DNA of 64,000 bases from Phoebastria nigripes (GCA_035582835.1 JAYKAV010000112.1:3414102-3478101); one strand, 5' to 3'; shown: positions 13,546-25,200, numbered from the stretch's first letter. Notes: a model not told the origin generated them from the letters alone. A program made the numbers and translations.

Positions 13546-16500
13546 TAATATAAAGCAGGAAGAAAGGGACACTCCACTGGATGTCCAGTCTCAGCTGATA
13601 AAGGGCTTTATGTAGTCTCTGCCTTTATATTGAGCAATACAAAATTTTAGACAACTGATAATCAGTTTCTATTTACCCTCACCTTCCTCAGTATGCTAGC
13701 GATCTGATGACCTATAACAGATTTCTTCTCACCCAGATTTCCAGAAACCATCCTGCTATAGCCATTAGAGAGGTATGGCTGATACAGAATCAAACGCCTG
13801 AGACAAGTGATATCTAACAAATATTAAACCTCTGTGACCTACGTACCAGAAAGACTTCAAAACTTCCCCCACCAAAAAAGCCTTAAAAATTCCTGCCACA
13901 AACTGAAAAAGTCTATATTCCTCATCCTTCATGATAATGAGGGACAACACAATACAATTTTGCAGTAGCACAGTTTATCATTGGAACTTAGGAATTACAA
14001 ACCAATTTCTATACTCACTATTTTTTCCCTAGCTCCTTTTAAAGTAATAGTAGCAATATTGCAAAAATAGTTTGGGATATCTTGTTCTAAGTCACAGAGA
14101 TTCGCTTGTATTCCCTTCCATTTCACTGCAGCCCATTAGTACCTACATGCAAAGAAAGAATACGGCACATGAAAGCTTTCATCAGAACAAACAAACCTCA
14201 GCTTGATATAAAAAATAATTTCAATGTTTATCTACTAAAATACATTGTTATTTAAAATAGATCTTACAGAAATAACTGGTTAATAACTTTCTGAAGATAT
14301 CTGCAGCAAAACCATGCCAGAGACAAACAATTCAGCATGCACATTTGGAAGAAGAAAAAAGAGAAAGGATCTTAAGGTTTCTGGTTACTATTCTGTCAAC
14401 TACAGTTTATCATGGAAATTAAACTCTGTCATGCTCTTCAGCTTTAGACAATGAGATACATATTTAGAATAAATACACATATTCTAAATGACCACATATC
14501 AAGTGCTAAGGCAGCATGAGTACTTGTGAAATTCGTCATGTCAACAAAGCTGCTACAGTTCTGTATTTCTAAGTTTTCCAACCAAAGGCTTAAACAACAG
14601 ATACTGCTTACCACCTACATTCTGCAGCTGCATTTTTAGAAGATGATTTCACTTAGTGCTCTTCTTATGAGCAGAAGGTGGTGTCAGTCTAGTTTGTTCC
14701 AGGCTTCCACTGAAATAATAATATTATTTTAAAAGTTTGCTTTGAAAAAAAAGCATATCATCCACCCTGCTACTCCCCAGAAACTTAAAAGTGAAGAGAG
14801 AATACACAACCAATTTCTTATGCCAACCAGTGAATAATGACTGGAAGCAGAAAAGCTTTCAAAAGTGATTTTTTTTTTTTTTAAAAGATGCTTTGTCTTT
14901 CCTCTTAAGAGGCATAACTTAAATAATAAATGCATGCATACTTGTTAAACGCCAACCCTTTCTCTCACTTTGCAATGTATGTACACATGGGTCTTCATTA
15001 AACAGATCCTGCTTAAACAATATGCTTATCACTTCATACTAACTTAAAAGAACAGAGTTAATGACCTAAAGAATTTTCAAACCGGAGTAAATGACTATGG
15101 CCTATTTTTTATCATAATAAACCTGTGAGTAGTTCTGCAATAGCAATATGTGTTTACAGCTATGTAAATACAAACATGTTTGCAGGATTGGACCATGGAG
15201 AGAACATGTTAACTGACGAAACTAGACATAGTAACAGAAACAGGTCCTAACACTGACGGAGCCACAGTCTGCGACGTGACTCTCGACAGCATTCAGCACC
15301 CTTTGACTCTGCCACCATATAAAACAAATGGGAGAAATTAGAGCAGCAGTGAAAGGTTTTTGCAAACTGCATCCTGTACTTATTCAATACAAATTATTAG
15401 CACTGCATATATTTGTGATTCTAAAACCAGTAAGAGCCTTTTGGCGCCATTTCAACCTTTTGTCCTCAGCAGTCCAGTTTCACAGATTCAAATACATTAC
15501 ATGTTCAATCTTGCAAAATCTACCATAGATTAGAAATGTGTATTTTTTTAATAAAAGCCAGTGGTGTAGCACAAGGCATGAGACTTAAAAAATATCAATA
15601 TATTCAAATAAAAACATTTTGTGTATTAGGAAAAAAGCTGGAATCATATACACAAATTTACAGTACTTAGAGCTTTCCATTAATGAAACAAATTATTTTT
15701 CACACAAGAAACTTTAATAGCTCTCAAGCAGGACAGTGCTCAAAGTCCCAAGGCAATTATGTAATTAGTCATTTTTAGACAGAATATTATGTTACACAAT
15801 ATTGTAACTGAACAACGATAGTCTCTCGAGCAAGTCAGCATTCAGATACATATTATATGTATTTTTATACTGTCCTAGATAGCCTAGTGAACCATCAGGG
15901 AATTTTGACACTAAGAGATTCTATTGGATCAAATAATACAAGTATTCTGTTAACTTAATTATTAAATCCTTAAATGTCCAATAGCAAACACTGCATTTAA
16001 CACTCGATCTCCACTGGATCAAGCCAATTACTAAAAATAACTTTAACTAGTTATCTGTCTATGGTCTGTTATCTGTCTGCTCTTTTCCAAAAGGAGTTTC
16101 TGCCGCACCATTGGGTGAGGCTCAGTGATTATGGCTGAGAAAGGGACAGATCACCTGAAGCATCAAGCCTATAGTCCCCTGCGGCAGGGCAGACCGTGGA
16201 AGAGTCCTTGACTACCAAAACCACATACCATTCCCACTCCTGTCTCTAACTGACATTTAATTACCTGCCAAGTAGCTTTAAATTTATTTTTACTCCCTTT
16301 TTTAAATTTTCTTTTTCCCCATGGAGAAGGCTTGCGAGTAATACTTTGAAATTAGAGTGCTAAGTTAAGAATACTCTTATAGACATCACAGCAATTTATC
16401 ATTTTAGCAAACGTAAAGAGACAATATGGTAACTAGGTTGTGGAAAACAAAGAATGTTTACAGCACTTCAAGGAATGAACTAGCTTTCACATGATCAACA

Positions 16501-18140
16501 GAACATGAAAATGTGAAATCGGTGTTACAACTGCAATAAAATCCTACACATACAAGGAATATAAACATACTTTGATCACAGAGCAGTTGCTTAAGACAGA
16601 CAGAATTAAATAATCAACATGCACTCATTCACTGAAGTCATCAATTTTATAAACAATAAGTGTTGCATGCATCTGTTCAGACTAAATGTAAATCAGCCAG
16701 ATGGCTATAAGCTTTAGCCAAGAAAAGAAGTTACTATGACTCTCTCCCCTCTCACTATTTCCTAATCTTGTTTCTAATCAGCTTGTCTAAAGTTATTTCA
16801 GTTTCCATATGTAAGAGTTACACTACCATTTATTTCTTAAAGGCTTCAAAAGGCAGGGAACAAGGTAGAGACACTGAAGGAAGGAAAAATATTCTTCAGA
16901 AACAAGTTCTTAAACAGAACCAGTAAGTATTGACCACAGTCACGGTTTAAGCACTATTTAATGCTTGTTAGCCCCATAAATCCCGCTTCCTTACCACGGT
17001 GGGGCAAGAGAGACTAACTGATAGATGTTATCTATGTCTTGAAGAACACTGTCATACTGCAGACAGATCTGCCACAGTCATCCTTGATCAAAGGAAAGCA
17101 AAACAATATTTTCCTCTATTAATTTCTTTGCTTTTTCACTGCAGCTGTTTATAACTTATGAAACCATACAAAATTTGACTAAGCACAAAAAAATTCTAAA
17201 GGAAGAGCAAGTTTTAAGTAGTACATAGCAGAAACTAGTTACAATTTAAATGAATATGAATGGCAACTTGAACATTTTACACCCATAAATGTGAACCAAA
17301 GAATTCAGAGAGAAGTGACAAAGTAAAAAGAAGAAAAATGCTCACAAAGTACAAAGTAAATTTGTGGAATACGACTTCCTATAAACACAATGAAGTCCAG
17401 ATCATCATCCCTAGTTTGTACATATGTTTGGATTAGTATTTGTACAGTTGCTTGGAAAATAATGCAGAAAGATCATTCAGGGTCATCTCAGAGGAACTTA
17501 AATATTGTTGTAAATACTTCTAGAATGCAGTAATAGCAGCCACGGCCTCCTTAACTGTTGGCCTGAGGAACACCTTCCTCATCCATCCAAAGATACATAA
17601 TTAGCTACAGCCTGGCATACAGCTTTCAAGTCATTGACTAGAATAATGCTATAGTTCTCTTGTACTCGTGTCAATACAAGGAGAAGACAGATTACTGAAA
17701 AATAAATCAGACATCCTTTAATTTAGAGTAACCAAATTTTAATCTAGTTGTCCAACGTGACTAGACTATGCTAATAAACAGGTACATCAATCATCCCATT
17801 AAAAGGAATTTGTAGCAAGAGGAAAGAGATGCCATCCTTATATATGTGGGACTGCAAAAACATCGCCACTCCTACCTATTCGTGCAGGTTTATTGGGTAA
17901 CAAACCTATTGGGGAGGAAGCAGCTTGCACATACATTTCACAACCTTGGTCAACTCATCATCTCTGGAAACAGCTCTATCCTGAGGTATCCTCTGGGATA
18001 CCAGTCGAGTGAACTCCCAGTTCCATTATCTTGTATTATTTGTAATAGTAAAACATGATCAGAATTAGTAAAACCACAAAAGACAACTTCACTTCAAAAC
18101 ACAATGTTAACTTCTGCAGCTTATTCTGAATTTTACATAT
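13546..18140. other. Intergenic or long COA5 3' UTR, no gene recognised
   Basis: AT-rich sequence without recognisable exons. Its right end may include a longer COA5 3' UTR. It holds a nested inverted repeat at 16100-16187. Simple A/T runs occur at 14872-14884. Confidence 0.5.
16100..16187. repeat. Nested inverted repeat (possible hairpin)
   Basis: CTGCCGCA at 16100-16107 is perfectly complementary to TGCGGCAG at 16180-16187. Inside it, CTCAG at 16121-16125 pairs with CTGAG at 16135-16139. The GC-rich arms stand out from AT-rich surroundings. It could be a structured RNA, a remnant of a repeat, or chance. No box H/ACA or C/D arrangement could be shown. Confidence 0.35.
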
Positions 18141-18146
18141 TTTATT
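18141..18146 (-). other. Candidate COA5 polyadenylation signal
   Basis: AATAAA on the minus strand lies about 235 nt past the COA5 stop codon. It is the first canonical hexamer I found downstream. Others follow further left (for example around 17.89 and 16.82 kb), so a longer 3' UTR is also possible. Confidence 0.45.
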
Positions 18147-18380
18147 GCAAGTGCATGACAAGTACCCATTTTGGTCAGAACTTGCAGTTTTATGCTTGCC
18201 TTCTTTTTAACATTTAAATGCACATCCAGGTCAATCTATCAGAATACTCAGGAGCAGATACCTTCCATGAAAATACTGCACAAAGGATGCAGCAGATACA
18301 ATCTTCTTACTTTAGTCTCCGTTTTGCTTAAAGTGCTGATGAACCCTGATTTCCCATGGCTGGGTCTCTTCAGGAGGACT

Positions 18381-18422
18381 TCAGTATCCCTTCCTTCCTC
18401 TGAATCTTGCCCTGGTATCCAA
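18381..18422 (-). CDS. COA5: COA5 coding exon 3 with stop codon
   Basis: The 42 nt encode LDTRARFRGRKGY and TGA, the basic C-terminal tail of COA5. The acceptor reads attttcag. The 2.15 kb intron before it (18423-20576) holds no recognisable gene, only AT-rich sequence and an A/C-rich tract near 20287-20314. The 3' UTR continues leftward. Confidence 0.93.
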   Translation of the reverse strand: MDTRARFRGRKGY

Positions 18423-21094
18423 CTGAAAATTGAAGTCAATATATTAAAATCATATATTTTGCAAAAGAAATACTTTAGAGTGCTTGTGCTATCTCGGCAC
18501 TTTGTAACATCAGAAGAAAGCACAGAATAAAGCAGAAGTCACTGTAAAGAAAATTAGTGATGTAGCCAACAAGTCATAGGGTCCTTCCAAGGAAACAGAC
18601 ATTGTATTATCTTACATCTCGCACAAAATTAAAATTACGTAATAAGCATCCTGTGCATTCTGAAATAAACAGCGTAACAACACAAATGACAGAACAGCCT
18701 AGTGGGATGGCAAGGAACACATGAAAACAAGGTAGTGTAAATCTACTTAGATCTGTTTTTCCAAACTTAACTGACAAGCTGAAGGAGGAAAATTCAGATG
18801 GGGTTGAAGTGGGAGTCACTGCAAATGTCAGTGAGGACAGGGATAACTTAAATACAACAAGTGTCTGGGGGGAGGAAAAAAAAAAATCAGTAAAAACTGA
18901 AATAATATTCAGCTTGTAAAATCTGCAAGCTTCTTCTTGGCAGTTACAAAAAAGCATTTAATGGAAGGCAAAAAATGGCAGTAAAGCTAAAATAACAGCT
19001 ATGGTGCAGCACTTACTGAAATTAAATTGCAAGTTCTTTCCCAGTGCAGCAGAAAAACATACTTTGATCTTGGGAGAATTCTTCTGAATTTAGATAGTTG
19101 GTCTTGAACGTGGCAGTTACAGATTGCAATTCAGCCATATTCAGATATTAGATTGAGGACACATCTTTTACCTCCCTAAACTAACCCTCTTTCAGGATTC
19201 AGAACTGCAGCAAAATTTGTAAAGAGCTAAACTGCAAGATAGCACAGCTTATCCAATAACCAAGCAGCTTCCACTTTAAACCTTGTTCCTACCTTAATAT
19301 CTAAAGTGTACTAAAGTTTACTCCTCTGATAAGAGATTATATTTCCTTACAAAGAAAACAGCATCTAGGAAAAATCCCTAATGATTTTAGCATATTGTAA
19401 ATTACATCTGCATTTAGCGTCTAACTTGTTTTTAAATACTCTCTAAGCCTCACTATTATACCAAGTAAGAAATTTGGCAGAACACAATTATTGAAATTTA
19501 CAGTGTTAACAGGACAAGAAAAACGCCATTCTTCAGCCTTAGAATTTGGAGCAGTTAAATAGAATCATGTAAGAGCCAGGCCTCTTCCCGCATGAAACTT
19601 AGTTTCATCAGGCTCCCTTAACAATCTACAGACAGAAATACAGGCCCATTATCTGGAGATACATATATTGCTACTGCAGCATCAAGTAGGTATTTCAAGC
19701 ATTAAATACACAGCATTTTTTCCTGTCCACAGAAATAATCATTTGTCACTTTATGGATTAATACAGTTCGTATAGGAGAGGTACAAAAAGCTGCTATGAC
19801 TTAAGCAAAAACACAAAATGGAAGAAAAATTCCAGGTACAGTTTCAGCTGTATAGTCTTCATTATGTATCACATCGGCTAAAAATAAAAATGAGCCCTGC
19901 ACTACTCATGCTTAGAAAGTTTTAATACCATCTTTGCCACACCTTAACTATTTTTTAAGTGTTATGGAAACACAAGCAAGATGTTGCTAGACAAGGAACT
20001 CCTATCAAAACTGGGGAAACTTTATGTAATTACATTTTTACAACTGGTTTCTCGCTACTATACTTGATAGCTCACTATATAAAAAAACCAAAACTGTTCT
20101 TTATAACGAATTCAAGCCCTCCAAGAAAATTAATGAATGCAAGAGCCTGCTTCAACAGTGGAAATCTCTTTCAGTAGGACATTCTTTTCACTTAAATGTT
20201 CTTTGTTCATAGACAAAAATTAGCTTGTCAATATCTTATCTTACAACTACCTGATCTACTAATATTGTTTAAACCAAAGTTTTACTAAAAAAAAACCCCA
20301 AACCAAAAAAAACCTACCTCATTTACATGTCACATGCTAAGCCTAATTCAATTTAAATACGCTTTTTTCCATCTTGTTCACACTCTACAACTTTTTCTTC
20401 ATGAGAATAGTGTACAACATCCATATTTCAAATGGAATTCAAAGGCAAGACCTGTTCTGCTTAATGACACCAGTTTTACTGAATTAAAGTGGTTAAGTGG
20501 TTTTCTTCAGAAAGCAGGGGAAAGGACAGAAAGCAACCAGGCCGCTAGCAGAAGAAAATACACTACAAAAACTTACCATTGATCTTTTGCATGCAAAAAA
20601 TGTCATTTGCAAACTCCTACAGTGTCCTTCCCTCAAACATTGTTTAGGGCTTTTGTTTTCCTGTTAGATGAAAAATAAAGGATTAAAGACTTAATGGATT
20701 TCTGCAGCTTATTAAAGAGACATCAAAATACTTCAGACAAGGTTTACTTGGGATTTTGCTATGGTACGGCAATTTGCACCTTCTTCCGAGGTTATAATTT
20801 CTTAACCTGCTTAAAACACTAATTAATAGGCTTGAAAGGGACGAAATATCAGCTTCTCTCTCCCAGGGGCTCGTTCACGCCAGCGGGAGGCCGCCGTTTA
20901 ACGGGTGGGCGAGCGGGGGAGGCCGAGTGCAGCAACAGCAACACGGGGCCGAGGGCTATAGGGCTCTCTCCTGGGAGGGCGGCGGCGCTCACCTGCAGGA
21001 CGCAGGGACTCTCCAGCAAGCACTGCCGCAGGTCCTCCCTCACTCCCCCGCAGGCCCGCCCGTCCTCCTCCTTATCCTCGTAGTACTTAGGCAT
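18381..21094 (-). CDS. COA5: COA5, cytochrome c oxidase assembly factor 5 (whole gene, 3 coding exons)
   Basis: Spliced coding sequence join(20993..21094, 20577..20660, 18381..18422) on the minus strand reads 75 residues without interruption, against 74 in human as I recall it. COA5 is a small soluble factor of the mitochondrial intermembrane space needed for an early step of cytochrome c oxidase (complex IV) assembly. The protein starts MPKYYEDKEEDG and ends LDTRARFRGRKGY. Six cysteines are visible at 15, 25, 31, 42, 48 and 58. C15/C25 and C48/C58 form the twin CX9C pairs used by Mia40-dependent import, and no N-terminal presequence is evident. All introns are GT-AG and in phase 0. The start lies in a strong context (GCCGCC before ATG). 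The gene is head to head with UNC50. The extra residue relative to human falls in the acidic stretch at residues 9-13. Confidence 0.96.
20287..20314 (+). repeat. A/C-rich tract in COA5 intron 2
   Basis: A9 C4 A3 CC A8 CC. It is the complementary type of the G/T-rich tracts in the MGAT4A introns. Confidence 0.75.
20577..20660 (-). CDS. COA5: COA5 coding exon 2
   Basis: The 84 nt (28 codons) give residues 35-62, ENKSPKQCLREGHC through FFACKRSM. The acceptor is a CAG after a short pyrimidine-rich run and the donor is gtaagt. It carries the second CX9C pair, C48 and C58, plus C42. Intron 1 is only 332 nt. Residue 54 is Thr and residue 57 is Ala, where I recall Ala and Glu in human. Confidence 0.95.
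20993..21094 (-). CDS. COA5: COA5 coding exon 1
   Basis: The 102 nt give residues 1-34, MPKYYEDKEEDGRACGG through CLLESPCVLQ. The exon ends on a whole codon (CTG CAG) followed by donor gtgagc. It holds the first CX9C pair, C15 and C25, plus C31. It lies inside the shared CpG island. Read-through past the donor gives a longer open frame that should not be mistaken for a separate 81-residue protein. Confidence 0.95.
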
Positions 21095-21153
21095 GGCGGC
21101 GGGGCCGGCTTTAAGCCTCGCTGCGGCCTACCCAGTCACCACTACCGACTGCC

Positions 21154-21166
21154 GCCGCCATCTTGG
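21154..21166 (-). promoter_or_regulatory. Candidate YY1 binding site
   Basis: GCCGCCATCTTGG on the plus strand is CCAAGATGGCGGC on the minus strand, a full match to the YY1 consensus (AAnATGGCGGC). It lies 60 nt upstream of the COA5 start codon. YY1 sites of this kind often sit just downstream of the start of housekeeping transcripts, so it may mark the COA5 5' end. Binding is inferred. Confidence 0.55.
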
Positions 21167-21179
21167 CGCCCCGAGCCCT

Positions 21180-21327
21180 GCCGCCGCTTCCGGCGAGAGG
21201 AGGAAGGGGCGGGGCGGCTCCGGGAAGGAAACCGGAGCGCCTGCGCCGCGGACGTTGCCGGAAGATTGCGGGCGGGCGGGCGGCGGCCCGGGGGAGGTGG
21301 GGGTCGCGCCGTGGGCCGGGGCAGCAG
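21180..21327 (+). other. UNC50: Candidate UNC50 noncoding first exon
   Basis: The UNC50 start codon lies just past an acceptor-like site, so a 5' noncoding exon in the CpG island is expected. GCAG followed by gtgagg at 21328 is a good donor. A second one, TTG followed by gtgagt at 21394, is also possible. The 5' boundary given is only an estimate, because no TATA box or other marker fixes it. Confidence 0.4.
21206..21217 (+). promoter_or_regulatory. Tandem GC boxes (Sp/KLF-type)
   Basis: GGGGCGGGGCGG contains two overlapping GGGCGG cores. They lie between the two ETS-type cores (21187-21193 and 21258-21264), about midway between the COA5 ATG and the first candidate UNC50 donor. Occupancy is inferred only. 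Confidence 0.5.
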
Positions 21328-21891
21328 GTGAGGCCCCATCCCCTCACCGCGCGCTGGGGTGCAAGCCTGGCCGTTGGTGGGGCGCGACCGTTGGTGAGTG
21401 GGAGGGGGTTCGGTGCTTCCCGCCCTGGCGCTGAGGTGGGGGTCCCGCTGAGAGGGCGGTGGCTGTTCGGGGGGCGGGGGGCGGCTGTGGGGGTCACTTC
21501 GGGCGGTGCTGGGCTGGCGTGGGCTGAAGAGCGAGCGGGGAGGCCGGTAAGCCTCCCCCCTGCCCCTGGCTGCGCGCTCCGGCCTTTCGCCTTCCGCGGA
21601 GCCCGTCGGCCGTTAGCGCTTTGAATCGTCTTTTGCGATTGCAAGAAGACGTAGTGCCGGGAGAGAGCCTGCTTCCCGGGCGCTGCCACGCAGCCCCGCA
21701 GGGCTGAGGAGACGGGGGCCGCGGGCGTGGGGCTACCGGACAGGCAGTACTGGAAGCAGAGTTGCCTGCTCCTAGTTTCCTACTTGCTGCCTCCCCAGCA
21801 GTCAGCAAAGTGACTGCCGGGCTATATCAGACTCGCCTGTAAATGTCATAGTTTATACTTGTGCGTAGTTTTTGTAACTTCACTATTACAG

Positions 21892-21975
21892 ATGTGGCCT
21901 GCATCGCGTGATTTTATTTTTATTCCCCGTATGTGCAAAACCAAATGCATCTTTTGCAATTCCTTCTTTAGGAAA
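21892..21975 (+). other. UNC50: UNC50 5' UTR segment or alternative N-terminal extension
   Basis: An acceptor-like ctattacag ends at 21891, immediately before an ATG in frame with UNC50. If that acceptor is used, the open frame adds 28 residues beginning MWPASRDFIFIPRMC. If the acceptor at 21971 is used, this segment is intron. The conserved start is the downstream Met, so the extension is probably not the main product. Confidence 0.4.
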
Positions 21976-22255
21976 ATGCTGCCAACCACTTCAGTTAATT
22001 CTCGGAGCCAGGGCAACGGTGCGCTGAGCCCCAGAGATGCTGCGAGGCATACAGCGGGAGCAAAACGCTACAAGTACCTGCGGAGGCTCTTCCACTTCCG
22101 ACAGATGGACTTTGAGTTTGCTCTTTGGCAGATGCTTTACCTGTTTACTTCACCACAGAGGGTTTATAGGAACTTTCACTACAGAAAACAGACAAAGGAC
22201 CAATGGGCAAGAGATGATCCCGCTTTCTTAGTACTTCTCAGTATCTGGCTCTGTG
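21976..22255 (+). CDS. UNC50: UNC50 coding exon 1
   Basis: The 280 nt give residues 1-93 and the first base of codon 94. The ATG lies four bases after a possible acceptor (tccttctttag at 21971), with A at -3. The exon ends SIWLC plus G, then donor gtgagt. It contains the basic RYKYLRRLFHFRQ stretch and the start of membrane segment 1. A further in-frame ATG lies 84 nt upstream at 21892 without an intervening stop. Confidence 0.95.
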
Positions 22256-25200
22256 GTGAGTGCGGGGGAATAGCATAAAAGAGAGGGAGGGAAAGTTTAG
22301 GGATGAACATTTGTGGCCCTTCTAATAACACACACACACACAAAAAGCACCAATCCATATGGATTATCTTTTAATCAAAGTAGAATAGAAGAAAATGGCC
22401 TAACCTTTTGGAAGTTAAGGTGGGAATTAGAAAACAGAGGAGGCATAACTAATACTATGTAGTCTTGAATTAATCTCTCTATTGCAACTCATTTTCTATT
22501 GCGTTTCAAACTATGTAGTTCCCTGTAACTTTACAGACAGTAATAAAACCCCATGCCACACAGTAATGCTTTAGTTAAAAAATACTGAATATTTGGTTNA
22601 TCTGAACGTTACACATAAAATACTGTTTTTACAATAAAGGCCCTAATGAAATTCTGTATATTTCAGAATTAAGCTATAAACAAAGCGTCTTGTGTAATTC
22701 TTGGACTGAATTGCAAACGCAATAAGTATTATCCTAGTTGTCTTCTGTTATATAGCGCATTGCTGTTAGTAATATCAAAACTGTTAACTCTGAAATAAAA
22801 GTATGTATCACCACACGCACGGTTTGGGTTAACAAGAGCTTTTATAAGACAAAGAATATTCTATTGTAGCATTGTGTGAATTTTTAAAAAATATTTGAGG
22901 GGGGAGTAATACAATTTGCTGTTATATCATTAAGCCCAAGTACAAATGAGTGTTTTCCAATCTGTGAAAGGGATTATATTATGAATAAATTGCATTATAC
23001 CTAGTATTTGGTGGAAAAAATGAGCTGTTGGACTGAAAAACTCAGGGAGAAAAATAATAAGGAAACTGGAGATTTCATAACAGTATAAAAAACCCCATCA
23101 GTTTAAGATCTCGTGCTTTCTTTTCCATAGCTAACTTTAATAATCTTTTTCTCCTTTCAGTGTCTACTGTAGGATTTGGATTTGTGCTGGACATGGGTTT
23201 TTTTGAAACAATAAAGCTGCTACTTTGGGTTGTCTTCATAGACTGCGTAGGTGTTGGCCTCCTGATTGCAACTCTAATGTGGTAAGTAGTGGTGTCTGAA
23301 ACTGAGCTCACTATTGCTGTTGGGACAGCGATAGTCCTCTGCTGTTTGCAAGACACTTGGTTCTCTGTTTGGGGCAAAATTATGAAGTATGTATGTATTG
23401 ACTATAGGTTTTGTGCTGTTGTGGTAACTGTTTCAAAATGTTGCTTTAAAAAAGAACACATCCTTTTCTTTACTATTTCCTGCAGAAGAAGAATGTTCAG
23501 AAAGTCTGTGTTATGATGAACATTCCAGCTTGTTTTCTTTCTTCTTGAGCTGGTTGGTCTTCAGCAATAATTCCAAATGGAAAATTTGGTGATCAAAAAC
23601 AGTTCTTATTTTGGTTGAACAGCTTAACTAAAGTAAGCCCGAGGATGATTATGTTCAAGTAGGGCAATATACAATTGGCCCATGTTTCGTGCTGAAGATT
23701 TTAGCTATTTCCACTACAAGCAATGTCTCTTCTGTTTCATGCATGTTGGCTTTGTTGCTTTGGTGATAGTCAGTGCCAGTTTTATCCTGTAATGGCCAGA
23801 GACTTACAGAAGGGAAGAGGCAGCAGTGAGTCAGCTTCTAACCCAGGCCTCAGCACATTATAGATGTGTCCTGCACCAGCAAGGGAACCATGCAACCAGC
23901 GGGAAGTCATTGTTTCTGCACTGTGGCAAGGGGAAGGCACCAAAGAAAGAATTTTTATTTTATCAAGAACTGTTTCATGGTAGTGGTGGAAAATGAAAAC
24001 TTACAAGGAAGCACAGGCACTTAAAAGAGTTCTTAGTAGTGGAGCTGACATCTTAAATTGATGCCAATTGGAAAAGGGATAGATTCCTTTCAAACAGTGA
24101 CCTCGGGAACTCCCGCTTGCAATTGCAAAATTCAGGATGAGGTACATACAAGAACTGTATCTGATAGATGAAAGATCCATCTGACCTACTCCTGTCTGGG
24201 ACAGCAGCCCATAAAATGCTTCGGGAAGAGCATATAGTAATGCTTCCCCCCCATCCTCCAGCAATTTGTGACTTGGGATGCAGTCTCCTGAACCAGAAGG
24301 ACTTTCAGCATCTGCTGGTTTTCCTCTGTCCTTTAGTTGGCTTCCTACAGGCCTAAACACCAGTCACCCTGCTCCAGTTTGGTTCAAGTCCCTTCTTCCA
24401 GTGCAGGCTCACCTTTCTTTCAAAAGCTTCCCCCATTCCTAACGAGTCTAAACCCCTTCTTGCCTCGCTTCACCTTGCANCCAGGCTCTGCCTTTCTGAC
24501 CCTGCCCTTAGCACAAAGAGTATCTCAGAGAAAGCTACCATGAAAGCTCTGGTCTCTTAACTTCCTATTTCTGAGCATGTATTGACTTCTTGTTCCTCTT
24601 CTAAATGGGATACATTTTCTGGTGTCAGCAGAACTTCAGCTGAAGAAAACAAAGTCTGGAGGCTTGTTCCGTAGTCTGTAACACCAGGCAGCGCGCATTC
24701 TGTTAGCGCTTCTTTTCGGTAAGAAGAATGGGCTCGTCTAGCTAGCTCGTGCTAGCCTGCCCTCCTCCTGTCCCTGAAGTGTGCCATTTCTGTAGAGATG
24801 AAATAAACCATCTCCATGTGAGGTAATGCACATGTCAAGTGATAGCCTATGAGCACTTTTCTGAAGTTGTCTCTGTGTGTGTAGAAGGGTGGCACACTGC
24901 GTGAGAACTGGTAACTGCATTGATACATTGTAGCAGTGATCTATTTAAATAAAAAAATCGTTCTGGTGCTGTGTTACCTGCAGTGTATTTCAGCTGCCCG
25001 TTGAATGCAAGCAATGTAATCAGGGTTTTAACAAAAACAATAGTCTGGTCTGCATAATTCTTGCATATTTTTCTCCCAGATAGCAGAAACTTTGTCGGGG
25101 TACAGAGTTAGGATCACATATGGCTCACTACCTCAAACCAATGTTTTGTCAGTCAGCTTTATAGATTCACATTAACAACATTCTCAAATATCTGTTCATG

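Larger units (their letters stand above)
20860..21740. promoter_or_regulatory. CpG island, shared bidirectional COA5/UNC50 promoter
   Basis: Dense CpG sequence lies between the divergent COA5 and UNC50 genes. Visible candidate sites are a YY1-type GCCGCCATCTTGG at 21154-21166, ETS-type cores CTTCCGG at 21187-21193 and CCGGAAG at 21258-21264, and overlapping GC boxes at 21206-21217. No TATA box is evident. This combination is typical of TATA-less housekeeping promoters. The start sites themselves cannot be fixed from sequence, but the interval 21100-21330 is most likely. Confidence 0.85.

Noticed and set aside
21111..21689. 192-codon minus-strand open frame and others over the COA5/UNC50 island
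   Set aside because: Same composition artefact. They lie antisense to the UNC50 5' region and overlap promoter elements.
23075..23377. 100-codon minus-strand open frame
   Set aside because: It is the antisense shadow of UNC50 coding exon 2.
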